This document shows positions 1-11,321 of a stretch of DNA of 64,000 nt, piece by piece (position 1 is the first letter of the stretch; every line of letters starts with the position of its first letter). The stretch spans positions 22,598,641 through 22,662,640 of the forward strand of contig NC_062975.1 of NCBI RefSeq assembly GCF_023078275.1, in the 5' to 3' direction. A program made the translations under genes and the position numbers. Below the pieces are notes generated by a model. It ran no database searches. It was given only the letters and a program-made list of their open reading frames with translations, and had not been told where the DNA came from. This stretch comes from Leguminivora glycinivorella. Taxonomy: Eukaryota; Arthropoda; Insecta; Lepidoptera; Tortricidae.

Positions 1-523
1 CGGTACAACTATCATAAGCCAAAAACGTACCTATATATTGATATTGTTTACACTCGACTTATTTCCAATAAAGCCTAAAAAATGTTGGCAACTCCTTGTT
101 TATCATATGCCGGTCTTGCCTTTCTCTTTTATGCCGGACTTTCTGACTAGGCACAATTTCTAAGTTACATATTTCAGAACATAAAACTAGAAATTGAGCG
201 CGTTTTGAGTAAAATAATAGTACTAGTCAGAAATAACGGTTATTAAATGACTGCGTTACATACATAATATACAAATATTCCGACTGCTTTTATTTTATTT
301 TATATTTTTGCGGAACCATGCTGAACTCGATGTTCGAGTTCGAAACGAGAAACAAGTTTATTGTTAACTAGTGTTCGTCCTAGGGATATATATGCATTGA
401 AGACCAATGGATTAAGGATGAAAAACTGCTATACCTCCTGAGGTGTGAGAAGCGTAGATATATAAACAAAAAAGTTATAGTCAATAGACGGTCTTTCCGG
501 GTAGACGGTCTTCTCCACACTGA
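1..523. repeat. Dispersed repeat X, copy 1 (cut by window edge)
   Basis: From the window start to about 523 this sequence matches the reverse complement of 49885-50408 nearly throughout, with small indels. Shared landmarks are CATATGCCGGTCTTGCC, GGAACCATG, AACTAGTGTTCGTCCTAGGGA and a pair of GACGGTCTT units. The right end is where the copies diverge (after CTGACCTTA). The left end lies outside the window. No coding capacity or terminal repeats are visible, so the class is unknown. Confidence 0.7.
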
Positions 524-562
524 CCTTAGTTTCAAATCCCATGAATTCGCGAAGGTGCTAGT

Positions 563-1033
563 TTTTTAACCCCCGACGCAAAAGCGACAGGGTCTTATAA
601 GTTTTACGTGTCTGTCTGTCTGTCTGTCTGTGTGTGTGTCTGTCTGTGGCATCGTAGCTCCCGAACGGATGAACCGATTTAGATTTAGCTTTTTTTTTGT
701 TTGAACGCTGAGTAGTCGGGAGTGTTCTTAGCCATGTTTCAAGAAAATCAGTCCAATAAGTATGTCGGGTTTTTTTTTTTTATTAACCCCTGACGCAAAA
801 ACGAAGGGGTGTTTTAAGTTTGACGTGTCTGTCTGTGTGTCTGTCTATCTGTCTGTCTGTCTGGCTATTTGTCTGTCTGTCTATGTGTGTGTCTGTCTGT
901 GGCATCGTAGCTCCCGAACGGATGAACCGATTTAGATTTAGTTTTTTTTTTGTTTGAACGCTGACTAGTCGGGAGTGTTCTTAGCCATGTTTCAAGAAAA
1001 TCGGTCCAATATGTCGGGTTTTTTTTGAAATTT
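563..1033 (+). mobile_element. Family F1, two tandem copies
   Basis: Two head-to-tail copies (about 563-779 and 781-1033) of a roughly 220-260-bp non-autonomous element. Each begins TTTTTAACCCC(C/T)GACGC, carries a GTCT microsatellite, then GGCATCGTAGCTCCCGAACG, and ends in TCGGG plus a T run. The second is better preserved. A single T run separates them, so one may have inserted into the tail of the other. Confidence 0.75.
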
Positions 1034-1198
1034 TATTTTGCGGTTATTACTTGTCATCGTCATCTGAAAATTGTATCGAGAAAACCAAGTTTAAGGGCTA
1101 AAGTCTACCTTTAACAAAAATGTATATCAATATTTCGAACCCATTGAGTTTGATTTTAAAAACATAAATAGTTTACATTTACCACCAACATCTCTCGT

Positions 1199-1425
1199 AC
1201 AACTAGGGAACAAATCAAATTATTTTATCGTTTTTTTTTTGTTTTGTTCTTTTTTCAAGTAGTCACACTACTATATATAAATAATAAATTGAAATAGATA
1301 TCATACACGAAAGAAAAAACGACAAGGCCCACTGGTGGCCGAGCCGGGAATCGAACCCGGGTCTTTAGCTTACGTGGCTAACGTCTTCACCACTAGATCA
1401 CTAGACCGCGCGTGGCGTGGCGTGC
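1199..1425 (-). mobile_element. SINE-A copy, tRNA-headed
   Basis: On the - strand it has a tRNA-like head with a B box inside CCCGGGTTCGATTCCCGGC and an A-box-like TGATCTAGTGGT. The body has the TCGTTTTTTCTTTCGTGTATGATATC segment and the end TTTGTTCCCTAGTTGTA. Several sister copies occur in this window (5110, 11322, 11460, 11767, 22393). Confidence 0.75.
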
Positions 1426-1436
1426 GGGTGGTCAAT

Positions 1437-1770
1437 TCAAATAAACGCATGTATTCGTTCGTCGAAAGGTATAGGCAGATCACATGAAACTGCTAAAGTT
1501 CCGGTGCCACTTTTAGCAATTAAGGGGTTAAAAATGTACGAAATTGTGTTATTGCAGTAACGTCGTGTCTTGCGTGGGCGACGGTCGCGCGACCGTCGCC
1601 GTCGCGTCTCATCGCATCGTCTACTTCCATATCGATAAGGTTTGATTTCGTATGCGTCGCATAGCCGTCGCGCGACCGTCGTCCACGCAAGCCACGGCGT
1701 AACAGCCACAATAAAATTAAACCCTTATCCCACAGTCGACTTCTACGATACCGACGGAACGAAAGGGTCA
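1437..1770 (-). repeat. Repeat D copy with a GC-rich MITE inserted
   Basis: Repeat D is recognised by GGGGTAGGCAGAGCACATGAAAC, AAGGGGTTGAAAG and the CCCACAGTCGACTTCTACGA block seen in six other copies. Here it is split at its ATTGCAGTGACA segment by a roughly 150-bp palindromic element (about 1557-1709) with inverted ends built on CTTGCGTGG and GACGGTCGCGCGAC. A truncated sister of that inner element lies at 45040-45140. Confidence 0.6.
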
Positions 1771-1784
1771 TATAGTAACGATTA

Positions 1785-1975
1785 ATTTTTGACACCCGAC
1801 GCAAAAACTACGGAGGTTATAAGTTTGACGTTTTTGTCTGTCTGTCTGTTTGTCTGTGTGTGTGTCTGCTGTGACATCGTAGCTCCCGAACGAAAGAACC
1901 GATTTAGTTTTGTTTTGTTTGAAAGCTGAATTAGTCGGGAGTGTCGTCCACTATGGGGTTTTTTTTTTTTCAAAC
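1785..1975 (+). mobile_element. Family F1, diverged copy
   Basis: Starts ACACCCGACGCAAAAAC, keeps the GTCT run and CATCGTAGCTCCCGAACG, and ends in a T run after CCACTATGGGG. Internal sequence is shortened relative to the copy at 5752-6011. Confidence 0.6.
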
Positions 1976-2069
1976 TTTTAATTTTGTGGTTATTGGAATG
2001 CAGTTCAATCCATAAAAATCCCAAAATGATGTGACTCATGATTTCGAGTGTGAGCATCGCATCAGGTTT

Positions 2070-2640
2070 GATTCAAACAGGCCTCTTAATTTTACTTTAA
2101 CCTTCAGATTACTGTCACTTCCTTTATCTGATTCCGCCTTTTATAAGAAAACACACAACTGTTTACTATAATACCTATTCATTCGTTATAAATGCAAGGT
2201 AGCCTGGTGCGACCACTCTCATTTCCTCATTTTTATGATAATATAGGAGTTAAACAACCAGACGAATCGCCTATTAGTAAGAAATTACCATCCCTCTGGA
2301 CACCCAGTACAACATCAGGGGCCACACCATAGATTGTAGAAACGCTTAGATGAAGGGAATGTGACATCATGTCACCACTTTTTCATTACAACAATATGAC
2401 AGAGAAATTTTCTCGCACGGCAAACGTCCACCGTAGGCACAGTGTCTGTGCCTCGGCCGAGGCAGGTCGACAGAGGACAACTAAGTGCTGCCTCGGACGA
2501 GGCACGTATTCTTTAGTAATTTGCCGCGCTAAGACCTTGCCTCGAGACGCGTCTAGTCTCTGTGACCCGTCTACGCCAATTTATTAAATTATAATATAAC
2601 GAACCTACCTTTATTAAATTATAATACATATAACGAATTT
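2070..2640. other. Unassigned sequence with a GC-rich patch
   Basis: No gene is supported. At 2440-2510 two TGCCTCG(G)-(A/C)CGAGGCA palindromes lie about 55 bases apart in an otherwise AT-rich stretch, which may be the core of an unrecognised MITE. Confidence 0.3.
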
Positions 2641-2654
2641 ACGTACATAAATTC

Positions 2655-2895
2655 ACGCCTGTATTGGCCTAAGGGGTAGGCAGAGCACATGAAACCGCTC
2701 GTTTCAATGCCAATCTTGGCAATTAAGGGGTTGAAAGACGAAATTGTAATACTGCAGTGACAGGTTGCTAGCACATCGCCCACACCACAATCGAACCCAT
2801 ATACCATAGTCGACTTCTACGACATCCATAGGAGGGAAGGGGGTGGTGAAATTCTTATAACTCGTCACCACACGACACGGGCATTAACCATTCAT
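2655..2895 (-). repeat. Repeat D copy
   Basis: Contains CACGCCTGTAT, GGGGTAGGCAGAGCACATG, TAAGGGGTTGAAAG, CAGTGACAGGTTGCTAGC and GGGGGTGGTGAAATTCTTA in the same order as the other D copies. No open frame of interest. Confidence 0.65.
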
Positions 2896-3429
2896 TAATA
2901 CCCTTTTAACCATGGTTTATCTAAAATCACATAGTTACAGAGCCCGTTAATACAATAAGCTTATCACACACAAGATTTAATTGTGCTAGCAAATTATCTT
3001 CTATTAAGCACACTTAACTCACATCTCGCATGTATACAATGGTTTAGAATGCATTATGTTACGTACATAGAGTACCTACACCTACCATTCTTTTTTTAAC
3101 AATCGACGCAAAAATGCATATTTTAATAAATTACTTGAATCAAATGAACGTTAACTATTAAGGACCAGTTCCATCAACCACATTTGACAGACACATCATC
3201 GTCACGCAGCAGAGATCTATGGAACTTCCCATACAATAAAATTTAACGAACGCTTTAACGGTGACAGACGGTTTGATGCAACCGGCCCTAAGAGTCAGAC
3301 CAAGGTAACTTAGCATGGATTTTGCTATTACAGAGTGTATACTGTCGTGTCATCAGTGACGACTAAATATGTAATCCGCTATTAAGATACAATAATTTAA
3401 AACAATCAGTTTTTTTCAGAAAATAAAAG

Positions 3430-3506
3430 CGATTTAGACATAACTCAGCTTTCAGACAAAAAAAACTAAATCTAAATCGGTTCATCCGTTTGGGAGCTAC
3501 GATGCC

Positions 3507-3552
<46 letters not shown>

Positions 3553-3562
3553 GGACAGGCGG

Positions 3563-3593
<31 letters not shown>

Positions 3594-3627
3594 CCACCCC
3601 TTCGTTTTTGCGTCGGGGGTTAAAAAC
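3430..3627 (-). mobile_element. Family F1 copy
   Basis: Reverse-strand copy ending CGTTTTTGCGTCGGGGGTTAAAA on the + strand. It has a long ACAG microsatellite and the GGTTCATCCG...GGAGCTACGATGCCAC core. Confidence 0.7.
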
Positions 3628-3759
3628 TGACCTAGGCACTCGTAAACTTGCAGTACTTGCACAAATAATTGTAAGTGTGGATAATAAATAAAAAAAAGGA
3701 AAAAAATAGGTAAACAGAAGACTGTTAATATCAAATTAACATTAATGTTAGGTTAGAAC

Positions 3760-4020
3760 ATGAAAATGCGACCGCCTAAGAACGCACATACACTGATATA
3801 GATGGCGCCACAAAAAATGCCTTGTTGCCATTGATTATATGTAGATTGACGTTAAGTGTCACTTTCGAGCCATAAATCTATATTCTATGTCAATAGTGAC
3901 ACTTAACGCCATCTACAAGTATAATCGAAAGCTACAAGACATTTTATTTTGTGGCGCGTATCTATGTGTGGTGTAGTGTAAGCGCGTTCTTAGGCGGTCG
4001 CATTTTAATGTATGGGATGG
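3760..4020. mobile_element. Palindromic MITE P1 (GCGACCGCCTAAGAACGC ends)
   Basis: Inverted terminal sequence ATGCGACCGCCTAAGAACGC pairs with GCGTTCTTAGGCGGTCGCAT. The inner arms repeat the phrase GTTAAGTGTCAC...ACACTTAACGCC. Sister copies are at 26958-27170, 29073-29331 and, right arm only, 46898-46982. Confidence 0.75.
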
Positions 4021-4533
4021 TATGATCTTTTTATATTTAGGTAATCTATGGTTAGAAGGAGAATAGTGTGTTCAGAACTTGAGGTGACAATTTCGACTGG
4101 CAGGTAATTTTAACTCAGAAACAGTTTTCAGTTTTACACAATTAACTACTCTTACGGTAATCTATGTAAGTAGTTAAAACATTGAAAATATTTCGATCGC
4201 TTGAAATTCGACTTATATTGACCGGGATATAGACCTTGATTACCTTTTTGATTTTTGTCGAGCTCCCAATATTTCGACGCAGTTGCATACATCATGTTCA
4301 CCGAAAACCCGCGCGTCTAATGAAAAGTCTAATGAAAATAACCGTAAACCATTCAAAACCCTACTTGAAATTACCCACCAGTCGAAATTATCCCTCCGTA
4401 CCTTACCTACTTTACTAATTACCAGACATCAGAGCCGTCTAGAAAAATCTACATGGAAAATCCGCATTGTCTTTCCAAAGTACATTACGCCATCAGATAT
4501 ATCGGAACGGCCGACGCGTTCAAAAATATGTGT

Positions 4534-4703
4534 GCGTAGCCGAATGCACAAAGAAACGCTCACGAAACGCTCACGATAATAACTCTTTCGTAGCTTATCT
4601 ATCTCTATCGCTCTTGCGTATTAGCGCGACAGAGCTTAGACTACATTTCTGCGGCGTTTCGGTGGCGTTTCGTGTCGCAGAAATGCCATTGGGCTACGGG
4701 GCC
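4534..4703 (+). mobile_element. MITE P17 (GCGTAGCCGAATG ends)
   Basis: About 170 bp bounded by GCGTAGCCGAATGCAC and the inverted ATGCCATTGGGCTACGG, with TCTATCGCTCTTGCGTATT inside. Other copies are at 25811 (-), 31849 and 57290, plus a fragment near 38533. Confidence 0.65.
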
Positions 4704-5109
4704 AATACGCTTGACAATATTATAGAGGCGTGTTTACATATTTGTGAGCACCTTACCTGCTCCGGTATTAATGATGGCGATTGTACATTACGAAACAAAA
4801 GACTCAATAGACTTCAAAATAGGAAATTACAGAGTGTTTGATAAATCTTCCACCGAAGCAGCAATAAGGCTCGACCAAACTGCTATTAAGCAATTTACTT
4901 AATGCCAAGGCAGTTCTTCATTGTGTCCTCACTGGATTATTAGAGATGGTCTTACTGACGTTTGTTGAAGAAAAAACATCGATAATCATTATCATACAAC
5001 TAGGGAACAAATCAAATTATTTTATTAAATATATTTTTTGATTTGCTATTTTCCGTCTCTTTCGCTATACCGTAATCCTCTAAAGGATATAGGAGGTGCA
5101 AGCACAAAT

Positions 5110-5320
5110 TGCTCGCCCTTAGAGTTGGTCAAAAGGCGCCTAGCCTAGTCAGAGATGAGATACACTAGAGAAATTTCGTCGGGTATCACGGCGGGCGGGT
5201 GGTCTAGTGGTAATGACGTTAGCCGTGTAAGCTGAAGACCCGGGTTAGATTCCCGGCTCGGCCACCGGTGGGCCTCGTCGTTTTTCTTTCGTGTATGATA
5301 TCTATTTCAATTTATGGTCA
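5110..5320 (+). mobile_element. SINE-A copy
   Basis: Head GGTCAAAAGGCGCCTAGCC, then CACGGCGGGCGGGTGGTCTAGTGGT (A-box region) and a mutated B box (GGTTAGATTCC). It ends in the CGTGTATGATATC segment. A detached SINE-A tail on the other strand lies just upstream at 4998-5045. Confidence 0.65.
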
Positions 5321-5349
5321 TTATAATCTTGTAGTATCTTGTACTAGTT

Positions 5350-5460
5350 GTACTACCCACTTTCCTCCCATGGGTATCGTAGAAGGCGACTGTGGGATTT
5401 TGGTTCAATCGTGGTCAGGACGATCGAGCTAGCAACCGGTCACTGCAATATCAATATCAT
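5350..5460 (+). repeat. Repeat D fragment
   Basis: CCTCCCATGGGTATCGTAGAAGGCGACTGTGGGAT and the CAACCGGTCACTGCAATAT block match the other D copies. It also shows the intact form of the site that the LTR element at 13726 has split in another copy. Confidence 0.55.
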
Positions 5461-5751
5461 TACCTATTTTTGATACATTGTTAAAATATCCGTTAAAAAA
5501 TAAAGCGATATTAACACTACGCGCTCATTGTTACATATTAGTTCAAGGCCTGGATTAAAAAAAATGGTCACATACCTAATCATTATCAATCATATTCATA
5601 TTCATTTATTCATAAAATTAAAAATTTTACATGTCAAAGTTAAATTATCATAAATAGGGTACAATACAATATTACATTTTAAAAATAGAAAATACTCTCA
5701 AACAAATTCAATAATTAATTAAATAACCTAACCACAAAATTAAAATTTTGA

Positions 5752-5896
5752 AAAACCCCCGACCGCGACCTAGTGGACCGATTTTCATGAAACATGGCTA
5801 AGAACACTCCCGACTAACACAGCTTTCAAATAAAAAAAACTAAATCGAAATCGGTTCATCCGTTCGGGAGCTACGATGCCACAGACAGACACACAC

Positions 5897-5963
<67 letters not shown>

Positions 5964-6011
5964 CGTCAAACTTATAACACCCCGTCGTTTTTGCGTCGGG
6001 GGTTAAAAAAA
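5752..6011 (-). mobile_element. Family F1, best-preserved reverse copy
   Basis: About 260 bp on the - strand running from CCCCCGACGCAAAAACGACGG through a GTCT run and GGCATCGTAGCTCCCGAACG to CGGTCGGGGGTTTTTC. Useful as the family reference in this window. Confidence 0.75.
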
Positions 6012-6059
6012 AAAGATGTCGAACAATAATTACAAAATAATAATAATAGTATGTAATTG

Positions 6060-8110
6060 TTTTTTTTTTTTCTTGGAGATACAACAGAAGTATGTGACAG
6101 GATAATAAAGATTACATTAGCAACAATACATCGAGATTTGTTCACGTACTTCCTTAAACGTTCTCACTAAAACATACTTAAGGTAAACGGACTTAACTAA
6201 GAAAAAAAAAGTTACATGCAAGGCATAAGGTACTAAGCTTGCACACATGTATATAAATATAATTAACAAGCGGTTTACAAGCTCACGGTACGAACAACTT
6301 GAAGTAACTGACACCCAATATTAACAGTAACATTAGGTAATTATAATAATGATGCCAACAACAATAGCGATACTGAGGACGACATATTACTGACGGAAAC
6401 CAGGCTTGCCGCTGAGGCTATTAATTATATGCTGACGATATTCAGGCTTTGTGAGATTGAAGATGTCAATGGATGTAAATTCTTTATTATAAGAGTTACA
6501 AATACGACGCAAGGGAGCTCGCAACCCAGCATTACTAGAAGGGGTGGTAACCGAGAACAAAGCATTTGAGCGGGAGCTGCACCGAGCTGGGACTCTGAAC
6601 CGTATCTGCTGAAGCAGTTCCATACAATTATATGTACACAATACCCTTTGCAGATATTATAAAGAGTAATTGCATCGCAGCATTCGCGTCTATTCTCTAG
6701 TGACTCCAACTTATAATACTGTAATAGGTCAATGTAAGATAAACGTTTCCCTGTCAATCGCCTATGTAATACCCGCAAGAACTTTTTTTGAACCATTTCT
6801 ATTGCATTTGAATATTTTTTATAAAGTGGGTTCCAGATTACTGAGCCATATTCTAAGTGGGGTCTAATCAACGTTTTGTACAACAGGAGATAACTTGAAG
6901 ATTTTTAAAAACCTTAGCTGTTCTCAAAACGAAACCTAGCATTCGATACGCTTTAGAAATGATGCGCTCCACGTGCAATTGAAAGTCAAGTTTATCATCG
7001 AATAAGATGCCAAGATCACGTACCGTTGACACTTTATTAATTTCATCGTTACCAATTTTGTACTTAGCGTTGATAATCCGTTTTTTGTTTTTTGTAAATG
7101 TCATTTGTAAGCATTTTTCACTAGCTAATTGCAGCTTATTTTTGGAACAATATTCGAGAAAACCATTTACATCGTTTTGAAGTAGGTTACTGTCATCAAT
7201 GGACTTGACTGTTTTAAATATTTTTAGGTCGTCTGCGAACATTAGAAATTGACAATTCTTGAAACATTGTTTATTAATATCGTTAATGAACAGTGTATAT
7301 AAGAGTGGGCCTAAAATGGATCCCTGAATTACCCCTGATGTGACTAATTTGCGCTCTGATGCGAATCCATTAATGACAACGACTTGATACCTATTTGAGA
7401 GGTAGGAAACGAACCATCGCAGAAGGTTTCCACGGATACCATTGTACGCGAGCTTTTCAAGAAGAAGCAAGTGGTCAACTTTATCGAATGCTTTTCTAAA
7501 ATCAGTAAATATTACATCCACTTGCTGTCTTTTATCCATAGACTCGAATAGTATATTAGTGTAAGACAAAAGGTTTGTTATTGTTGATCTGTTCCTCATG
7601 AATCCGTGTTGCTCAGACAAGATGGATGTTTCAAGAGCAGCAAACATTTGATCATGAACCAGTGCTTCAAGTATTTTTGGGAGACAGGACTGCACGGAGA
7701 TCGGGCGGTAATTGATTATTTGGGATCGCGAACCAGACTTATAGATTGGGGTGACATTAGATACTTTCCACTTCTCAGGGAAAGTACCCGACTCTAAACA
7801 TTTATTGAATATAATATATAACGGGATCACTAAAGCGGTAGCGGTATTTTTAATAAATAAAGGGCTCAACTTGTCAGGTCCACAACCCTTATTGATATCT
7901 AAATTATTAAGTTTCCTAAGAATATCTGATTTGGTAACCTGTACATTCGATATGTTTGGTGCGTTTTCCGCGGTCGGACTGGTCAATAGGTCATTCAACT
8001 GCACATTTTCCTTTTGCTCAGAAACAGAATTGAACATTACGGCCTTTATGGATAGTGCGGTGTGGCCGACGGGTGTGACTTACAGACGTTTTATAGATTT
8101 TAAATATAAA
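6060..8110 (-). pseudogene. Jockey-clade non-LTR retrotransposon, 5'-truncated, two frameshifts
   Basis: A 389-codon open frame (8037-6868) contains a full reverse transcriptase: K-G-C-G-P-D-K-L-S-P, Y-R-P-I-S, F-T-D-F-R-K-A-F-D-K-V, S-G-V-I-Q-G-S-I-L-G-P-L-L-Y and the catalytic F-A-D-D-L. One-base shifts near 6885 and 6640 move the C-terminal part into two other frames (6883-6425 and 6641-6387), where L-I-R-P-H-L-E-Y-G-S and R-R-I-C-N-S-Y-N are still recognisable. Upstream of 8037 the frame stays similar to a linker for a few codons and then stops. The endonuclease and ORF1 are absent, so the copy is a dead 5' truncation. The A tail probably corresponds to the T run at 6060-6071. The motif pattern fits the jockey clade, but exact family membership is not established. 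Confidence 0.85.
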
Positions 8111-8251
8111 AATAAGTAAATAGTAAAATAAATAAATATAAAAAGTTGTAGTTATCAAAAAAAAAAAAAAAAATTGATTAATATATTTTATTTTATTTGA
8201 TATTTCAGTAGTAAATTTAATTGAAATTGAAATTTGAGATTAGATCCAATT

Positions 8252-11035
8252 ATGAACAATTCTAAATGTAAACTAATTAGTTATAATTGCAAGTCGGTTA
8301 CTCGCTCGGTGGATTACATTAGAGTGTTATGTCAGAAGGCGGATATTTTGGCATTACAGGAGACGTGGCTTTATTTACACAGTTTACCATTTTTGGGAAG
8401 CATTGACAGTGAGTTTGGGTATATAGGTTCGTCTGCCATGGATACCTCAGCTGGCCTATTACAAGGGAGGCCGTATGGTGGGGTGGCACTTTTATGGAGA
8501 AAAAGTGCGTTTGACTCGGTTTCGGCGATCCACTGTGCGAGTAATCGTCTGGCGGCTATTAATGTGAAGGTGAAGGGCAGGTCGTTCTTAGTCTTTTCTG
8601 TTTATATGCCGGTTAATTTGGCTGACAATTTAATAGAATTTACCGATTGCTTAAGTGAGATGAATGCCATAGTGGAAAATAGTCAGGTTTCATCTGTATT
8701 TATGTTGGGAGATTATAATGCACACCCCGATAGTTTATTTGGCCGTGAAATGTTAAAATTTTGTGACGATCAAATGTGGACTTGTGCGGATATGGACATA
8801 CTGGGAGCTAATTCAGATACTTTTACGTTTATCAGTGATGCCCATGGTAGTACACGTTGGCTCGACCACTGTCTGGTGACACAGGCCGCTGTGCAGTCTG
8901 TTACTAGCGTAGAGGTGCACTATGGGACAGCGTGGTCGGATCACCTAGCATTACAAGTCGAGTGTGACATAAATGTTCTTAGACCTCATCATGCCCCTAG
9001 AGTACCGGTCTGTGATAGAGTACGGTGGGGGTTTAGAAATGCGTCACAAATCGAAATGTATAGGAGTATTTGTAATGAGAAGCTTCGTGAGATTGACTTC
9101 CCACATGATCTGTCTAACTGCTGCGATAGGTTGTGTAGTGATCTTAGTCACAGAGCCGTAATTGATCGTCTTTATGTAGATATAGTGAAGTCGTTGAGGG
9201 GTGCGGCGGCGGAGAGTAGTTGCGTGATACCTAGACGGAAACGTGGTGTGGTTGGGTGGAATAGACATGTTTACCTGGCACATAAGGATGCTAGGCACCA
9301 TTTTCAGTGTTGGTTAATGTATGGGAAACCGTTGTCAGGGCCTTGGTACGCTCGTATGGTAGAGTCGAGGCGTATATTTAAATCGAGACTGAAGTGGTGC
9401 CAGGATAATGCCGAACAGATAAGAATGGATATCCTGGCAGAGAAACATGCTAAAAAGGATTTCCGCAATTTTTGGAAACAGACTAACAATCTCAACCCAA
9501 GGCCTAGTGCCCCTCTTAGTGTTAATGGTATCAGTGAGCCAGTTGAAATAGCTAATATGTTTAAAAATAGCTTTAAAGTTGAGCCGCTGCATGTCGTTTC
9601 ACCTACCGTCCAGACTAGGTTGGGGCGTTCGTCAGATCCACTCATTAGCTTTACGGCCAGTGAGGTCACCTCTGTGATACGCAGTATGACTAAGGGAAAA
9701 TCACCAGGTCACGACAGCATAAGTATTGAGCACCTTAAACATGCAGGTGTCCATTTGCCGCGCGTATTGTCCATGTTTTATACGTTGTGTATTAGGCACT
9801 CTTACTTACCAGATGAATGTATGAGGACGGTGGTGGTGCCAATAATCAAAAATAAAACCGGTGATTTCTCGGATAGTGCCAACTATAGGCCCATATCTTT
9901 AGCGACGACTATTGCCAAGGTCCTTGACAGTATGCTTGATCGACAGCTTAGCAAGTACATTAAACTGAATGATGCGCAGTTTGGGTTTCAGCCTGGACTG
10001 TCAACTGATGCAGCTATTTTAAGTCTCAAGCATACTGTCCGGTACTACACAGACCGAAAAACACCCGTTTACGCGTGTTTCTTGGATTTGTCCAAGGCTT
10101 TTGATATGGTGTCCTATGACCTTTTATGGCATAAGCTGAGAACAGAAACTAATGTGCCAGAGGAAGTGGTTGGTATTTTTGATTATTGGTACAAACATCA
10201 GGTAAACATCGTGAGGTGGGCAGATTCACTATCGGGGGAGTACAGATTGAAGAGTGGAGTGAGGCAGGGGGGTTTGTCATCTCCTCGGCTCTTCAATCTG
10301 TATATTAACGCCTTGATAGAGGACCTCAGCAGTACCAGGGTTGGCTGTTGTATAGCTGGTAAAATGATAAACAACATTAGCTACGCCGATGATATGGTGC
10401 TGCTGGGGCCTTCTGCTTGCGCAGTTGGTAGGCTGCTTGGAAAGTGTGAGAGGTACGCAGTGGCTCATGGACTTAAGTACAACACGACGAAGAGTGAGGT
10501 GCTCGTATTCCAGTCTCGTGGTTTTAAAGTGGACAGGGTCCCGAGTATTATGTTAAATGGAGTACCCTTAAAAAGAGCTACTAGTTTTAAGTACTTGGGT
10601 CACTGGGTCACGGAGTGCCTCTCTGATGATATGGATATAGAGAGGGAGCGCAGGGCGCTGGCTGTTCGGGGAAATATGTTGGCTCGCAGGTTTGCACGAT
10701 GCAGTAAGGATGTAAAGATTACTTTATTTAAAGCATACTGCCAATCATTTTATTCGTGCTGCCTGTGGGTGAACTATACTCAGCGTTCAGTCAGTGCCCT
10801 CAGGGTGCAATATAACAATACGCTCAGGATGTTGTTGGGACTGCCCAGGCACTGCAGCGCTTCAGGCATGTTTGCGGGAGTGCGAGTAGATGGCTTCCAT
10901 GCCATTATTCGGAAGCGTGTCGCCTCCATCATGCAGCGAGTGCGTGGGAGTAACAACGGCATTCTGAGTGTAATTGCTGGCGGTCTAGACTCCCTGATAG
11001 CTAGACACTGGAGCAGTCTACATGTATATATTTAA
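8252..11035 (+). CDS. Intact single-ORF non-LTR retrotransposon (endonuclease + reverse transcriptase)
   Basis: A 927-residue uninterrupted frame from the first ATG at 8252; in-frame codons before it lack an ATG. The N-terminal EEP/APE endonuclease keeps its active-site motifs: S-Y-N near residue 10, Q-E-T-W near 37, G-D-Y-N-A-H at 153-158 and S-D-H at 229-231. The reverse transcriptase follows with Y-R-P-I-S-L, F-L-D-L-S-K-A-F-D near 612, S-G-V-R-Q-G-G-L-S-S-P and catalytic Y-A-D-D at 711-714, then a C-terminal thumb-like segment. The protein would nick target DNA and prime reverse transcription on its own RNA. A 3' UTR of about 125 bases ends in an AAATT microsatellite tail near 11160-11192. 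One ORF, a short 3' UTR and a repeat tail suggest an RTE-like or related clade, but I could not resolve which. Nothing in the reading frame looks broken. Confidence 0.9.
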   Translation: MNNSKCKLISYNCKSVTRSVDYIRVLCQKADILALQETWLYLHSLPFLGSIDSEFGYIGSSAMDTSAGLLQGRPYGGVALLWRKSAFDSVSAIHCASNRLAAINVKVKGRSFLVFSVYMPVNLADNLIEFTDCLSEMNAIVENSQVSSVFMLGDYNAHPDSLFGREMLKFCDDQMWTCADMDILGANSDTFTFISDAHGSTRWLDHCLVTQAAVQSVTSVEVHYGTAWSDHLALQVECDINVLRPHHAPRVPVCDRVRWGFRNASQIEMYRSICNEKLREIDFPHDLSNCCDRLCSDLSHRAVIDRLYVDIVKSLRGAAAESSCVIPRRKRGVVGWNRHVYLAHKDARHHFQCWLMYGKPLSGPWYARMVESRRIFKSRLKWCQDNAEQIRMDILAEKHAKKDFRNFWKQTNNLNPRPSAPLSVNGISEPVEIANMFKNSFKVEPLHVVSPTVQTRLGRSSDPLISFTASEVTSVIRSMTKGKSPGHDSISIEHLKHAGVHLPRVLSMFYTLCIRHSYLPDECMRTVVVPIIKNKTGDFSDSANYRPISLATTIAKVLDSMLDRQLSKYIKLNDAQFGFQPGLSTDAAILSLKHTVRYYTDRKTPVYACFLDLSKAFDMVSYDLLWHKLRTETNVPEEVVGIFDYWYKHQVNIVRWADSLSGEYRLKSGVRQGGLSSPRLFNLYINALIEDLSSTRVGCCIAGKMINNISYADDMVLLGPSACAVGRLLGKCERYAVAHGLKYNTTKSEVLVFQSRGFKVDRVPSIMLNGVPLKRATSFKYLGHWVTECLSDDMDIERERRALAVRGNMLARRFARCSKDVKITLFKAYCQSFYSCCLWVNYTQRSVSALRVQYNNTLRMLLGLPRHCSASGMFAGVRVDGFHAIIRKRVASIMQRVRGSNNGILSVIAGGLDSLIARHWSSLHVYI

Positions 11036-11192
11036 TAATGTAATATTTATTTTGTGTTTATTTTATTTCATTTTGTGTTTGTGTCTGTGATTTTTACTTT
11101 TAAAAGTGTTTGTGTATGTGATTTTAATGTTAACCAAATGGGTCTTTTGTTACCTGATTTAATAAATAAATTAAATTAAATTAAATTAAAAT
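11036..11192 (+). other. 3' UTR and microsatellite tail of the retrotransposon
   Basis: TTTTGTGTTTGTGTCTGTGATT-type sequence leads to AATAAATAAATTAAATT repeats. The tail is a short tandem repeat rather than pure A, as seen in several endonuclease-encoding LINE clades. Confidence 0.55.
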
Positions 11193-11321
11193 TCATTATT
11201 ATTATAATATTCTGCTAATAATCTTGGCTAGTTATTGGCATCTTAGGCACTGGTCCCACCGAAAGCAAGTAAATTATGACCACTATGAGCTATCGGCTAT
11301 AAAAACGAACAAAAGATAAGT

